From: Podospora comata
Lineage: Eukaryota > Ascomycota > Sordariomycetes > Sordariales > Podosporaceae
Direction of reading: 5' to 3'
Length of the DNA stretch: 64,000 nt
Assembly: GCA_017354895.1 (NCBI GenBank)
Contig: CP071499.1
Coordinates: 1,240,001 to 1,304,000 of the forward strand
Positions within the stretch are counted from its first letter, which is position 1. Each line of letters opens with the position of its first letter. The notes below the pieces were generated by a model, which made no database searches, was not told the origin of the DNA, and saw nothing but the letters and a program-made list of their open reading frames with translations. Shown one piece after another: positions 43,958 through 55,444 of this stretch. The translations under genes and the position numbers were made by a program.

Positions 43958-44851
43958 CTAAAGCTTATGCCTCTTCTTCCCACTAGCAATCTTTTCAAAC
44001 TCCCCCTGCGGCACCCCGCTGACGAACCTCTCCAGTCCAGCAAACACCTCGGCGACGTTGTGGCTGTCGAGAACCTCCCTCTCGGGACGACGAATCAGTT
44101 TCTTGATTCCGAGCAGCGACTCCCCAACTAGATGCTCCCCGAGCTTGTCGTCAATTTCTGCCAAAACCAACCTCTTGAACTTTTCATCCTCCCCGTCACC
44201 CTTGCCGACTTCTGCAAAGACCTTGTTGACAAACCCGCACTGTTCCAACTGCGCGCTTTCAATCTTGCGGCTCATGATCAACGCCTCGCCTGATCTGGCA
44301 GGTCCGAGTTTTTGGACGAGCTGCCTGGAGGCACCGCCCTCGGCGACGAGGCCGAGGGAGGAGAAGGGGGTCAGGAGGAAGGTGTGCGGGACGGCGTAGA
44401 TGAAGTCACTGAAAGAAATGAGGGCGGCGGAGAGGCCGATTACGGGGCCGTTGAGGGCGGTGATGAGGATTTTGGGGTGGGTGTAGAAGGCGTGGGTGGC
44501 GTTTAGGTTGTTGGCTACGAAGGAGGAGAGCCATTGCTGATGGGGGGTGGTGCTGGAGGTGGAGGGGGTTGTTCGGGTGATGGTGACGTCTGCGCCGGCG
44601 GAGAAGAAACGGCCTGTTCCGATGAGGAGGGTGATGAAGACTTCGTCGTGGGTAGCGACCTGGCGGAGGGCTTGGGCGAGGTCGTAGTACCCTTGGCCGT
44701 TGAGGGCGCCGAGCTTGGTGGGGTTGTTGATTGTTATTATGGCGAGGCGGCCGCGGTATTCCTGTCAGGTTTTGTCAGCATGGTGTATGTGAGCGGTCAG
44801 GGTGAGGCATGGGGACGGACTTACCACTTGGATGGGGGAGGTGGACGCCAT
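43958..44851 (-). CDS. ECI1: Peroxisomal delta3,delta2-enoyl-CoA isomerase (crotonase family), HKL tail
   Basis: Crotonase-fold enzyme moving 3-enoyl to 2-enoyl-CoA double bonds for beta-oxidation of unsaturated fatty acids. Two exons: 44851-44825 and 44761-43958 (intron 44824-44762, GTAAGT donor, CTGACAG at the acceptor), 831 nt, 276 aa. The N-terminus MASTSPIQV joins EYRGRLAIITINNPTKLGALNGQGYYDL. The oxyanion-hole region GRFFSAGADVT is followed by LITALNGPVIGLSAALISFSDFIYA and the acidic residue in LGLVAEGGASRQLVQ, the usual catalytic glutamate position. The C-terminal half is helical, and the last residues KKRHKL resemble a PTS1 peroxisomal signal (HKL variant of SKL). Exon 2 has no ATG, GTG or TTG codon over its first ~160 codons, so simple gene finders would report only the C-terminal 107 residues. 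Confidence 0.88.
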
Positions 44852-45622
44852 TGTGACGGTGTTGTCTCTCACTGATCGTTCACAAACAATGAGATGAACG
44901 ATAAGACGATGAGGTCGAGAATGAGCAGGTATAAGTCATGAACTGGGGACCTCCCCTGAAGTAGTAGTGCGCGCGCGGCTGTCAAGGGGTGGTGGCTGAC
45001 AACTGACGGGAAATCTGGGGTAAACCCCACATTTTGGACCTCGGCACGCTCGGCTCGGTTGGTGTCCCCCATTCTCCCCGCATATTGTTCCAGGGGGTGG
45101 TGGTTGGAGGTCAAAGGAGAAGATTTACGAAGGATTAATTATCCATGGATGGGATTCCATGTTGGGGTGTTGAGAGATCTGATTGCAAGATGCTGGTACC
45201 TCTGTAGATGTGTTATGAGACACTCAGAGTCCTCTTTACAAGCGGCATTGCTTTAGGTACTCAGATGTGGTGGCTCGTGCATAGATATTGGGTTAGGGTT
45301 AGCAGCCAAAAAGTACGATTTAAGAATCAACCGGAATTGCGAATTCAAGGAACCTGACCAGGCGGCAGCCTGGTCGAAGTGCCGATTTTGTAGGCCTGAC
45401 AAGTAGCCAACCAGCCAACGCCAGTGAGCATCACCAAGGACAAATGTGCAGAATGAAGGCCACTTCGAGCCTCTGTACCAACCCAAATCACAACCTCAAC
45501 AAGGCTGCCAATTGCCAGTATAATAAACGGTTACTGTACCCGTAACATAAATTCATTTTTACCGCCTTTTCCCAGCCGTTTTGTTTTCTCTACCTACCCA
45601 TATATGCCCAAAGACCCAAACC
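44852..45622. other. Intergenic with telobox-like motif
   Basis: Promoter of the isomerase gene and 3' region of the PQ-loop gene. At 45289-45303 it carries TGGGTTAGGGTTAGC, two telomere-type TTAGGG units, opposite in orientation to the one at 40769. No gene is supported. Confidence 0.5.
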
Positions 45623-46783
45623 TTATGCGTAATTAGAAACCCCCCTCTCCAAGACCGGCCGTTGATCCCACCGATCCCCAGCAATGCTCTCCTCATCATC
45701 CTCATCCTCACTCCCGCTCACACTCCCCTCGTCGTCACTTTCCTCATCCTCCTCATCCCCCTTGCTGTACAAGAAAAACTGCACAAAGATGCTCATGTCC
45801 AAAAACAGCGTCCCCGCACTGCCGGCCAGCCATGACAAGTTCACCAGCACATACTGCCAGTAAATCCTAGCCGCCTCCCCATCCTTGCACTCCCCATCCT
45901 CCCCGCAAACCGGGTCATAAGCCAGAATCGACAGCACATACGTCAGATTCCCTAAGCACGCAAACAAAAAGAACAAAATCGACACCCCCTCGGTCGACTT
46001 CCTCCTCCAGTTGAGCAACAACTGCGGCAGTCTCGATCCCAGATACAAAACCGCACACAACCACCCAAAAACCTGCCCCCAAAAATCCATCTGCAGAGGA
46101 TCCTCCTCCCCCTTCCCACCCTTCTCCTCATTCCCCCCGTACCCCCTACTCAACCACCACCCACCCACCCCCGCCGCACAAACCATCAACACAGCCGAAC
46201 TATTAAACCCCAAACTCTGCAACCTCGTCGGCGGACTCGCCCTAACCTTCTGCCCCTGCCCACCAGCTCCCTCCTCCACATCAATCATCGGCACCGCCGG
46301 ACTCAGATGCGTCCAGCTCCCCCTCCTTTCCAACTCCCCTGCACTCCCATAAATCCCCTCGCTCCCCCTCAAAAGCCCACTTCTCTCCCCGATCTCATCA
46401 GCTCCATTCCTCGCTGTCGTGCTCGTCGTCTTTGGTAGTGCTGGTGCTGGTGCTGGTGCCGGAGCAACAGGGTCATCTCTCAGCGTGAAACCCCTGTAAT
46501 AAAAACACTGCCCCAGTAGTACAATATCGGCAATGGTGTAGTAGATCGCCAAAATGATCATCGTAGGCAAAACCCCTTGCATGACGGCTCCCAGGATGTT
46601 GAACACATCGCCGAGGAGCCAGACGACGATGAACTGGATCGAGAGGCCGTCTGCGCTGGAGCGGCGGAAGTTTTCGATGATTTGGGGGGAGAAGACGACT
46701 ACCCAACAGGCGATGGAGATGGAGCCGCAGATGCCGGATATGGCCTCGACGTCGAGGTTGAGGGGTGCGGTTGGGGGGGCCAT
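45623..46783 (-). CDS. PQ-loop repeat membrane transporter (YPQ1/PQLC2-like)
   Basis: Seven-helix vacuolar/lysosomal-type basic amino-acid transporter family, by homology to yeast Ypq1-3 and animal PQLC2. Single exon, 386 aa. The two PQ-loops are visible: FSPQIIENFRRSSADGLS (residues ~31-48) and RLPQLLLNWRRKSTEGVS (~252-269), each followed by a helix pair. A ~110-residue hydrophilic loop (Pro/Ala-rich, Ser/Gly-rich) separates the halves. The last helix, SAGTLFLDMSIFVQFFLY, is followed by a strongly acidic tail (GDEEDEESDDEGSVSGSEDEDDEES). The start is the first Met after the promoter. The subcellular site is inferred from the family. Confidence 0.88.
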   Translation of the reverse strand: MAPPTAPLNLDVEAISGICGSISIACWVVVFSPQIIENFRRSSADGLSIQFIVVWLLGDVFNILGAVMQGVLPTMIILAIYYTIADIVLLGQCFYYRGFTLRDDPVAPAPAPAPALPKTTSTTARNGADEIGERSGLLRGSEGIYGSAGELERRGSWTHLSPAVPMIDVEEGAGGQGQKVRASPPTRLQSLGFNSSAVLMVCAAGVGGWWLSRGYGGNEEKGGKGEEDPLQMDFWGQVFGWLCAVLYLGSRLPQLLLNWRRKSTEGVSILFFLFACLGNLTYVLSILAYDPVCGEDGECKDGEAARIYWQYVLVNLSWLAGSAGTLFLDMSIFVQFFLYSKGDEEDEESDDEGSVSGSEDEDDEESIAGDRWDQRPVLERGVSNYA

Positions 46784-47666
46784 GGTGGTGGCGCGGTTGG
46801 TTTGGTGTGCTCAGTTGTTGGTGTGTATGGCGGATGTTGTAAAGATGAAGGATGAGAATTAAAGAGGGTAAAAATCGACTGATTGATGATGACGGGTGGT
46901 AGTGGATTTAGAGTTGTGTCGATGTGTTTTAATGTCCGGATTCGGAGTTGGTTGAGTTTTTTTATAAACTGATGATATAAACGCGTGATGTGCGGATTTT
47001 AAAGGGGCGGCGGAAATATTAAAAAGCAAGACAGTGGGAACATGGAAAAAAAAAGATTGTTGTGTTAAATTGAAACTGAAAAAAAAACTTTTCAAATGAA
47101 TCTCTCTCTCTCTCTCTCTCTTTCTCACGGTCAACGACACCCAGATTCGATGATGATTATGGGGCTGCTGGAGAGGAATGAAAAAGGAAGAATAGACAAG
47201 GGGAGAAAAAATCTAGAGTTTCAGACGGTACATGCAGGTCCGACGACAGCAGAAAGAAAAGGCAGTTTTTCTCGAATCGCGAATCCCAAACTTCTTGGTC
47301 TTGGGTGGCTTTGAAAGGGGGCGGGTGGGGGTTGTGGTGGGGCTGCATGACGCCACTGTTTGGTTGCGGGGAATGTGTTCTAGCGCCGCGGTGCACTTCC
47401 CGTGAGACCCACAGTTTCAATGTTTAAAAGGGCTGCTGGCCATCAAGGTATCACCACAGTGGGAATGTGGCTTCAAGACGAAGTATAGTCTTTGAGAGGC
47501 TTTTGAAATGGCAAATATTAGGGCTGGAGGTGATAGTTAAGCTTTGAAAAAGGGACGGAATGTAGTTTGTCAGGCAATAATTCCAATTTTCTTCATAGAA
47601 CATGCACTCTGTCAAAGCTTACAATTGAAGAGTGCATCCATCTCTTCAACACCACATAAGCTCACG
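46784..47666. other. Intergenic with CT microsatellite
   Basis: Divergent between the PQ-loop gene (-) and the coiled-coil gene (+). A CT tract lies at 47101-47126. No gene is supported. Confidence 0.55.
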
Positions 47667-48598
47667 ATGAACAACATGGCCGGCCGTTTTACCAGGATAG
47701 CTGCCGCTGGATTGCGCAGTCCAGTCAGAGCTGGTCCTGGTATGTGAGCCTGCTGCCCTACTGCTGCGGTTCGCTGACCTGTTTATTATTCCAGCGACCT
47801 TTCGCTCCACAGTGCCTGCCTGCAGAGAAGAACTTTTGGATCATCTGGGCCTGGCTATTACAAAGGGCCTGTCTCCGGCAGGATTGTTGAAGGACTCAAG
47901 CTCGCAATCGGGTTTACTGCTTTGGGTCTCGTCGGAGCTATCACATACGATGTCACCGACGAGGTTCTTCATCGTCACCGTCAACGTCAGCTGGACAACC
48001 ATACTCCCGGATTTCTGAGTGCATTGGAGAACAGACTACTGGGTCGGCCTGTTGAGCATGTAGAGGAGGACCCCGATCACACGGAAGCCCTGATCGACAA
48101 TGCCGGAGGCACGTTGAGTGATGCCCAGGAAGAGCTGGCATTCCATGAGACTGACTTGGACGCTCAGTTGCACACCGATGGCACTCAGTTGGACAAAGAC
48201 GGCACTCAGTTGGAAGCCCAGGAGACTGAACTAGAGAGCGACGCGACTCAGTTTGACGTCCAAGAGTGTATCCGACAGAACCAGACCCAGCTTGAGTCCA
48301 TCCTCCAGAATGAAGAGAAGGATGGAGAAGCGCGAGCCGCCATGGAAAGCCGCCTCGACGACTTGGCGTCCATAATGGGAAAGTTGAAGGCGCGCAACGT
48401 GTCAACCCGGAAGGTGTCAGCGAAGAAGGTGTCTCGGTTGGAGGACATTTTCTAGAGTTGCAGGCTCGGCTGAAGAAGTTGGAGGCAGTGAATGAGAGGG
48501 CTGCTCCTAAGGCTGGCCCAGAGGAGCCAACGCTGCGGGTTAGCTGGTACACCGTTACCGCGTGTGCCGTCGTCTACGGCTTGAGAAGAAGCCTGTGA
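47667..48598 (+). pseudogene. Mitochondrial-type coiled-coil membrane protein, interrupted by a frameshift
   Basis: No named family. Exon 1 is 47667-47743 (MNNMAGRFTRIAAAGLRSPVRAGP, Arg/Ala-rich and acid-free, a likely mitochondrial presequence). The intron 47744-47794 (GTGAGC donor, TTCCAG acceptor) joins in phase to DLSLHSACLQRRTFGSSGPG. A hydrophobic helix follows (LKLAIGFTALGLVGAITY). Then comes a heptad-repeat stretch with recurring TQL(D/E) units at about 48150-48270, typical of a coiled coil. This frame stops at 48453-48455 (EDIF). A second frame, offset by two bases, is open across the same place and continues LELQARLKKLEAVNERAAPK, to a hydrophobic end WYTVTACAVVYGLRRSL with a stop at 48596-48598. 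The continuation reads like the rest of the same protein. Either a real frameshift, a sequence error, or an unrecognised intron explains it. Confidence 0.6.
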
Positions 48599-48923
48599 GA
48601 TCTTGGAGGATTAATGCCCCACTTCCCCGCACTCGCTTATCTAGACAGTGTAGTACAGTTATCGCTGCCGCACAGCAGCCCTGATAAAGCCGGACCAAAC
48701 ACTGTGCCTGAACCTCCGAGCTCCCTTAAATCCGTCATCAACTCTATAAACTCCAACTAGCATCTGCAGCATCCATGGAACTGCTCTAGAATCCCAACCC
48801 ACGCAGAATTACATGCCAATGAGCTACTGACGTGCTAACCCTTCCCGCTTTTGCCGCAACCAGTCCTGTGATTCTGCCGAACCCCCCCTCCTCTCTCTCG
48901 CCGGCGGACCCGGCGACCGGTCC
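48599..48923. promoter_or_regulatory. Short upstream region of CUL4
   Basis: 325 bases between the coiled-coil gene and the CUL4 start. It must hold the CUL4 promoter and leader. No specific site recognised. Confidence 0.5.
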
Positions 48924-51740
48924 ATGCCTTCCTCTTATCCTCCAAACTTCCCAGCGACCTCCGCGGCGCACCAACAACCACCACAACTATCCTCCTCCCG
49001 AAGACGACCCCGCGTCGACTCCCACTCGGACCCCGACACCAACGACAACACCACCCGCACTGCCGCCAGCAACAACCTAGGCAAACGCCCCCGAAGCGAA
49101 TACACCTTCTCCCCATCCGCCCAACTCCCCACCCCCCATCAACAAGACCCATTACAGCCCACCATGTCAACCAAAGCCCAAGGCAAGCGGCCCGAATTCA
49201 TAGACCTCACACAAAACTCCAGCCCCGGCCGGCCATCCAACAGCAGTTACGGCGGCGGCGGCGGCGGTCGACCAGGTGGCATCACAGGCCTACAACCCCA
49301 TCTCGGTCCACGAAAATTAGTAATCAAGAACCTGCGCCAGACGACATCGACGCAAAGGGCCGGCGCGGACGAATACTACACCCGAACTCGAGCTGATTTG
49401 GATAATGCCCTGGACGCTATCTTTGCCGGCCGCCCTACAGGCGAGCCTATGGAGCTGCTGTACAGAGGGGTGGAGGATCTATGTCGGAAGGGCGAGGCGG
49501 AGAGCCTGTACAACCGACTGAAGGATCGATGTGACCGATGGCTTACCTCGGATGATGGCATTGGGCAGTTGAGGAAGGAGGTCACTGCCAATACCACGCA
49601 TTTTAATGTAATTGAAGTTACGGCGGCGGTGATGGGGGTGTATCGGAGGTGGAATGCCAGGATGTTGATTGTGAGGAAGGTGTACTCGTACCTGGACAGG
49701 AGTTACCTGCTATTGCAGTCTACGATTGGGAAGGAGGACAAGGGGAGGCAGGGGGTGAATGATATGGCGATTAGTTTGTTCAGGAAAGCCGCGTTTGGGC
49801 CGAGGAGTGCGACAAAGGCATTGCCGCTTGGGGTGATGGTTCTCAGGGGAATGATTACGCTCATAATGCAGGAGAGGGAGGACCAGGAGAGGGAGCAGAT
49901 CCCGGGCGGGTTGGATAGGGTGCAACTGCTGAAGGACTCAATCACGATGCTGAAGGTGTTTGGGGTCTATGGCAAGTTCTTCGAGCCCTGGTTTTTGGAG
50001 CATTCATACGAGTTTTACAAAGAATTCGCCGAGCAGAAGAGTGAAAGCTGTGGGTTGAGGGATTACATCAAGCAGATCGATGCGCTGCTCAAGAGGGAGG
50101 AGCACATGTGCGACTTTTACGGGTTTGACAGCACGACGAAACGACAGCTGCTGCAGGACGCGCATGGGGTTCTCATCACGAAGTATTCGGAGAAGCTGCT
50201 TGACACTGGGAGCGTGGCTAAGCTCCTCGAGGCTGAGGACGTGCCTTCTATGAAGGCGCTCTATCAGCTGCTCAAGCTGTCCGGCTTGCAGAATAAGCTC
50301 AAAGAGCCGTGGGACAGCTACATCAGAAAGACTGGCTCAGCGATTGTCAGTGACACGGCGAGGGGCGACGAGATGGTCATTCGCCTCTTGGAACTGCGGC
50401 GGTCGCTGTACGTCATGATCCGGGATGCTTTCGACCAGGACGAAGTTTACAGTTACGGCCTCCGAGAATCCTTTGGCGGCTTCATGAACGACTCCAAGAG
50501 TACTTCGGCTTGGGGGACAGGTACTTCCAAGGTTGGCGAGATGATCGCCAAGTACATCAACATGTTGCTGCGTGGTGGCCTCAAGACTCTTCCCAAGTCC
50601 TTGCTGTCAGACAACAAGGACAAGGCCATCGCTGAAAGAAGCGGCCTCGCCGCCGCAGGCGACGAAGACTCTGAACTGGACACACAGTTGGGTCATGCTC
50701 TCGAGCTATTCAAGTTCATCGACGGCAAGGACACGTTTGAAGCCTTCTACAAGAAAGACCTGGGCCGCCGGTTACTCCTGGGTCGCAGCGCCAGCCAAGA
50801 TGCGGAACGGAGCATGATCACCAAACTTAAAGGCGAGTGCGGTGCTAACTTTACGCACAACCTCGAGCAAATGTTCAAGGACCAGGAGCTTTCCAGGGAC
50901 GAGATGACGTCCTACAAGACCTGGCTGGCGGGCACAGGCAAAGCCACAAAAGGTGGTGTTGACCTCACTGTCAAGGTCTTGTCTCACTCTGCCTGGCCGA
51001 CGTACAACGACGTCAAAGTCACGCTGCCCAAGGAGGTGTTGGAGCAAACCACCAGTTTTGAAACGTACTACCAAGCAAAGCACACTGGGCGCAAGCTCAC
51101 CTGGAAGCACAACATGTCCCACTGTATCATCAAAGCCCGCTTCGATCGCGGGCCAAAGGAGCTTTCGCTTTCTGCCCAGCAAGGTTCGGTCCTGATGCTC
51201 TTCAACGAAGTCCCCGACGACACGCCCTTGTCATACAGCCAAATCTCCCAATCGACCTCTCTGACGGGCGCTGAACTCGACCGAACCCTCCAGTCCCTCG
51301 CCTGTGGCAAGTCGAGGGTCTTGTCCAAGGCTCCCAAGGGGAGGGATGTTTCCCCTACTGATACCTTCACCGTCAACAGGGCGTTTGCCGATCCCAAGTT
51401 CAGGGTCAAGATCAATCAGATTCAGCTCAAGGAGACAAGGGAGGAGAATAAGGAGACGCATGAGAAGGTGGCGAGGGACAGGCAGCTGGAGACGCAGGCG
51501 GCGATTGTGAGGATCATGAAGAGCAGGAAGACGATGGGGCATGCGCAGCTTGTGGCCGAGGTTATCAACCAGACCAAGGCCAGGGGGGCGGTGGATCCGG
51601 GGGAGATTAAGGCGAATATTGAGAAGTAAGTTTTTTCCTGGAGGAAGATTATGACGGGGAAGGGTGGCTAACGTGGGGATAGGTTGATTGATAAGGATTA
51701 TATTGAGAGGGAGGAGGGGAATTATGTGTATTTGGCGTAA
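48924..51740 (+). CDS. CUL4: Cullin-4, scaffold of the CRL4 (DDB1) ubiquitin ligase
   Basis: Scaffold joining DDB1-type adaptors to the RBX1 RING subunit; in Neurospora CUL4 with DIM-8/DDB1 is needed for heterochromatin (family knowledge). Two exons: 48924-51625 and 51683-51740 (intron 51626-51682, GTAAGT donor), 2760 nt, 919 aa. The first ~125 residues are Ser/Pro/Gly-rich and disordered, with a KRPRSEYTF nuclear-type motif. The cullin repeat starts at GPRKLVIKNLRQTT, as in CUL4. The conserved RBX1-binding cullin-homology part includes YKKDLGRRLLLGRSAS and SMITKLKGECGANFTHNLEQMFKD. The C-terminal winged helix contains IVRIMKSRKTMGHAQLV, with the NEDD8 acceptor Lys near residue 866. Exon 2 supplies the last residues LIDKDYIEREEGNYVYLA. 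The wording favours CUL4 over CUL3. Confidence 0.92.
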
Positions 51741-54700
51741 GTGGAGGGGTTGCTGTCGAGGTGGGAAAGGGTTTTTATGAAAGTCTGTTTGTTTGTGTTT
51801 GTATGCAGGGGTATGGAATGGAAGCACAGCGAGGGAAATGAAATGGGATAATATGTTAAAAGCGCAAGAGAGAACTGTTCCTACGACTGGGGGTATTACA
51901 AAAGCGGGATTCGAGTACGATGATATGACGCTGTGGACTGTTGGTGTTGAAGGGTAGCTTAGACATTGAGCGCAGAGCAGAGGGATGAAATAACTCAATG
52001 TTGCGTGTGTGTAGTATAAATGTGGGAATTCCAGGCCGGTTGTGTGTTCGGGGGGAGGGGGTTTGAGTAACGATGGTGATGATAACAACACCCTTCTGTG
52101 CCTCGTTGCCAGCGAAGTAGCTAATAAATTGAATACTCGCCGGCCAGTTCACCAGCATTCCATACCACCCTCAGGGGGTTTACTGGAAGACTTGCTCTTC
52201 CCTTTGCTTACGGTTCGATTCAAGGGGGATACTTTTTTTTTGCAATATTTTTGCTGGTACCTGGACAGGAGCGAGATGGGGTGAGGAGAGGGAAGGAGCA
52301 AATGCAGCAAAGGTAGCAAAGGGAAGGAGGGAAGGAGGGAAGGAGGGAAGGAGGGAAGGAGGGAAGGGGGGAAGGGGGGAAGGAGGGAAGGAGGGAAGCA
52401 GCAACTTGGTGGTTGGCGGTGGGTCGTGCCTTCCTTTCTCTGGGGTTCAAACAGTAGTACCAAAGACAGGAAAGAGCAACTGATACCTGTGAATCTCCTC
52501 TATTGGCGTGAAGTGACATACTGTTACCATCTACGCTAGGACCTTGACCCGTCTGAGAAACCACCGAGAGCATTTCTGTGAACAGCACAGCCTTACGGGT
52601 CGATTTGGGGTTCCGACCTATGTGATACCTACTTTACCTACTCTACCTCCGCCTTGTTCGAGAGGCTTGGAAAGAAAAGACGGAGGTTCGGACGGGTGGG
52701 ATGGGGGAGGATGGTGTGGAGGTGCGGTGATGATGCTGTGCCCGGTGTGGAAGTGTGGCACATATATGTTGGTGTCGGGAAAAGTGGGTGTAGACTTACG
52801 AAGCACGCATGGAAGCACTGATTACAGCTTCTTCTTCCAGATACAAGATGCACAGTACCTTATGCAGGGCTGGACCTTGAAGCCAACAAGATAAAAGACG
52901 GAAATTTCCCACCATGAAGCTTTTCACGAGGTCCACTTTGGTCTGAGGCATGGGTGAGTAGTTCGGTGTACGCCGGACCTTTGCTCCACAGTCTTGATGG
53001 TGGTGAGGGTGCTGCCGTACGGCGCAGAACGGAGACCTGACGCAGGCAAGATGTCGGTTGATGACTGTGTCCGCAGCAGGTAGGTAAAGGAGGGGATAAC
53101 ACGCTGACTTAAGGGTCGTCAAATCAAGAGGTGTGAGTTCTCTTTTTGGTGGGAATTTCATGATTGTTATCGACACTGTTTTTTGTGTGCCTGATAGATC
53201 ACTGGCTGATGGCAAATACTTACCAGAAATTGACACTCAAAGGAGCTGTCAAGCGAGTATGTTTGTTGGTGATTTGGCCTGTTCGTTTAATCCAGCGGTT
53301 AAGCGTCTGGCTATTGTGTGGAGATGAGGGTTGATGCCGGCCCAATCAGTGTAAGTGGCTGGGAGGGAGATGCCTGTTGGAAGCGCTGAAGGGATCTTGT
53401 TCCCATATTGGATGAACAGCACGGGCATTCTTGAAGAGAAAAATGACAGCTCACAGGACCTCTCAGGGCGTTCGGCCGGCTGAGAGGACGGGCTGAGAGG
53501 TTGTGGTTCGTGATGGTGTGGTTCCCCTCATGCTGTCATCCCAGTGGCTTGCATCGTGGACCACCGTTCCTGCACTCCGGGTGCCACAGAGACATTTCAA
53601 ACCGCGCGGGGGATGCGGTGCCACGAGGGCAACATACGAGTGGCATATCTGACTGTCGACCCCGTGAAGAAGTTTTCTTTTCATGCTGTGACTCGGGGTA
53701 TGCATCGTGAGAAGAAGTCATGGTGAAGAGGTTCAGTCAAGAGATACTGAAGGTAAAGGTCTCGACCACCGGCCAAGTGGACCTCATTTACACCCCCGTC
53801 GATGGTACGCGGGGAGTTCCGATAACGCGAGCCCAAGCTCTGCGAGTCCACAGCTCCCGCCGCCGCCGCCGATCCGGCTGCTTCCTTGGCCGGCCACACG
53901 TGGAGAGGCTGCTGAAGAAGGGACCCCCTGGCGAAGAAGGATTTGACGCGCCTTACACACAAGACCTCAACATGATGACGGTGGAAATCACCGGCCGATT
54001 CTCATTCATTCTCCCGCTGTTCGAAGGATTTATCAAGCGCCTCCCTCACGCATTCACCGTTCCCGGTCAAAACACCGTTCAGTAAACCCAACGTCGCCAC
54101 CGTCCTGTCGTGTGCCCTGAGGTGTGGGAAAGAGAAGCCATTCCATATCGAGACAGGACCCAATGGCCAGGTACCATTTATAAATTTCGCTTATGCGGAG
54201 ATTTAACTGCTTCCCAAAAACACCACGACCGCGCTGTTTCCCCCCTGCCAGTGTCTTTGGTTCATCATCCAGATTTCGATAGAAGTCGAGCCATTGAATG
54301 GTTCATATTCAGCCGCTCTGGCCCAATCTGTACCTGCGTCGCCCATTCGGCTCGGAGCCAGGAACCGCGTCCGGGACCGCCACCCGCCATCATTATTCAT
54401 CTCTTGTTTTTATTCATCCATCCCAAATGACTCCTTCCGTGGTCAGATGCCCAGCACACGTCTGTGTGTTGGTAGGCGTGTCTCCACCTTTGGACCTGAA
54501 GTCGAAACAACCAAAAGAGAAAAAAGTCTGGAAAGATGGTTCCGTATCGTGAGAGATCAGGAAGATGCAGAGAATCAATATTCTCTGCAACCCTTGTTGG
54601 GGGCGTGAGCAGCTCCGATAAAATAGGAAAAGGCTGCTCAATAAACACCACCTGGACCGGGCTCAGCCCCACGCACGCTGCACCCAACGGTGCATCTTGA

Positions 54701-55444
54701 CCCATCTTGCGCGATGCGGATGCCCTTCCTGGAGGAGCCCATGCCTGCGTCCACGTCCCGATCTGGGAGGGGGGAGTGGAGGGGCTTCCAGGGTCCCCTG
54801 GACCTCCCAAGACTGCTGGACTGGTCTCGCCCGCTGTGCCGCTACTTGTTTCTATTTTACTCTTGGGCTCTGCTGTTGCTGCTTGCTCTCTCTCTGTTTG
54901 GGTGGTGCTTGTTTCCAACACACACCTCTCCGTCGTCACTCGTTCACCCTCACGGCCAAGGAGATATTCACTTATCTTCACGAGTATTCCGTCAGTCAGC
55001 TGGAGCCTTCTCCTTCCAAACTCGGCGACGGCATTATCGCTCAAATTATACCGCTCTCGCAAGCCGTCTCATTGGTGTCCAGCTCGTCCCACGCGGCAGT
55101 CGTATATTTATCCGGCCTCCCCATATTGACCTACCAGCAAATCCAGCTGGTCCAGGTCTTCAACCAAGGCCAAGTCCTGCAGGGTGGACTGGGGAAAAGA
55201 GAACAGGTCGATATAATACAACACGACATCTTTGCTCAGGCCAATTCTTAGTGTCAACCACCTTACTCTTCACGTCCAACGCCGATCTGTTTTGTCTGAC
55301 CCAGTCCGATCGTCCACTCAGTCACTCGTTAGGGGGAAAAAAATAACAGCTTCAAAAACCTGGGGTCGTGGTACAAGGTGATGTCGCACAGGTGAAATCG
55401 GAGCCATTTCCCGCAGCCGCGACACAATACAGACATAAAAAAAA
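51741..55444. other. Gene-free interval, 3.7 kb
   Basis: No supported protein gene. It contains an 8-bp minisatellite (52321-52398) just beyond CUL4 and a tRNA-like degenerate stretch at about 53289-53345 (rejected as a gene). Frames such as 53720-54085 and 54690-55346 overlap other frames in the same strand, lack domains and have biased Arg/Pro content. The right-hand part may be a long 5' leader of the DUF7729 gene. Confidence 0.5.
52321..52398 (+). repeat. 8-bp minisatellite (GGGAAGGA)n, about 10 units
   Basis: Tandem purine-only octamers, with two central units changed to GGGAAGGG. All-purine on one strand, so it could form triplex or H-DNA. Located about 580 bases after the CUL4 stop. 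Confidence 0.95.

Noticed and set aside
53289-53345. tRNA-like stretch (CCAGCGGTTAAGCGTCTGGCT ... GGGTTGATGCC) resembling A and B boxes
   Set aside because: No acceptor stem or proper T arm can be formed around it, and the B box lacks the GGTTCGA core. At best it is a degenerate relic.
53720-54085. 121-residue plus-strand frame with an Arg run
   Set aside because: No homology recognised, no splice context, and an overlapping minus-strand frame of similar quality.
54690-55346. Overlapping plus-strand frames (218, 184, 140 residues) upstream of the DUF7729 gene
   Set aside because: Three overlapping frames in the same strand, none with a domain or splice continuity; more likely promoter or leader sequence.
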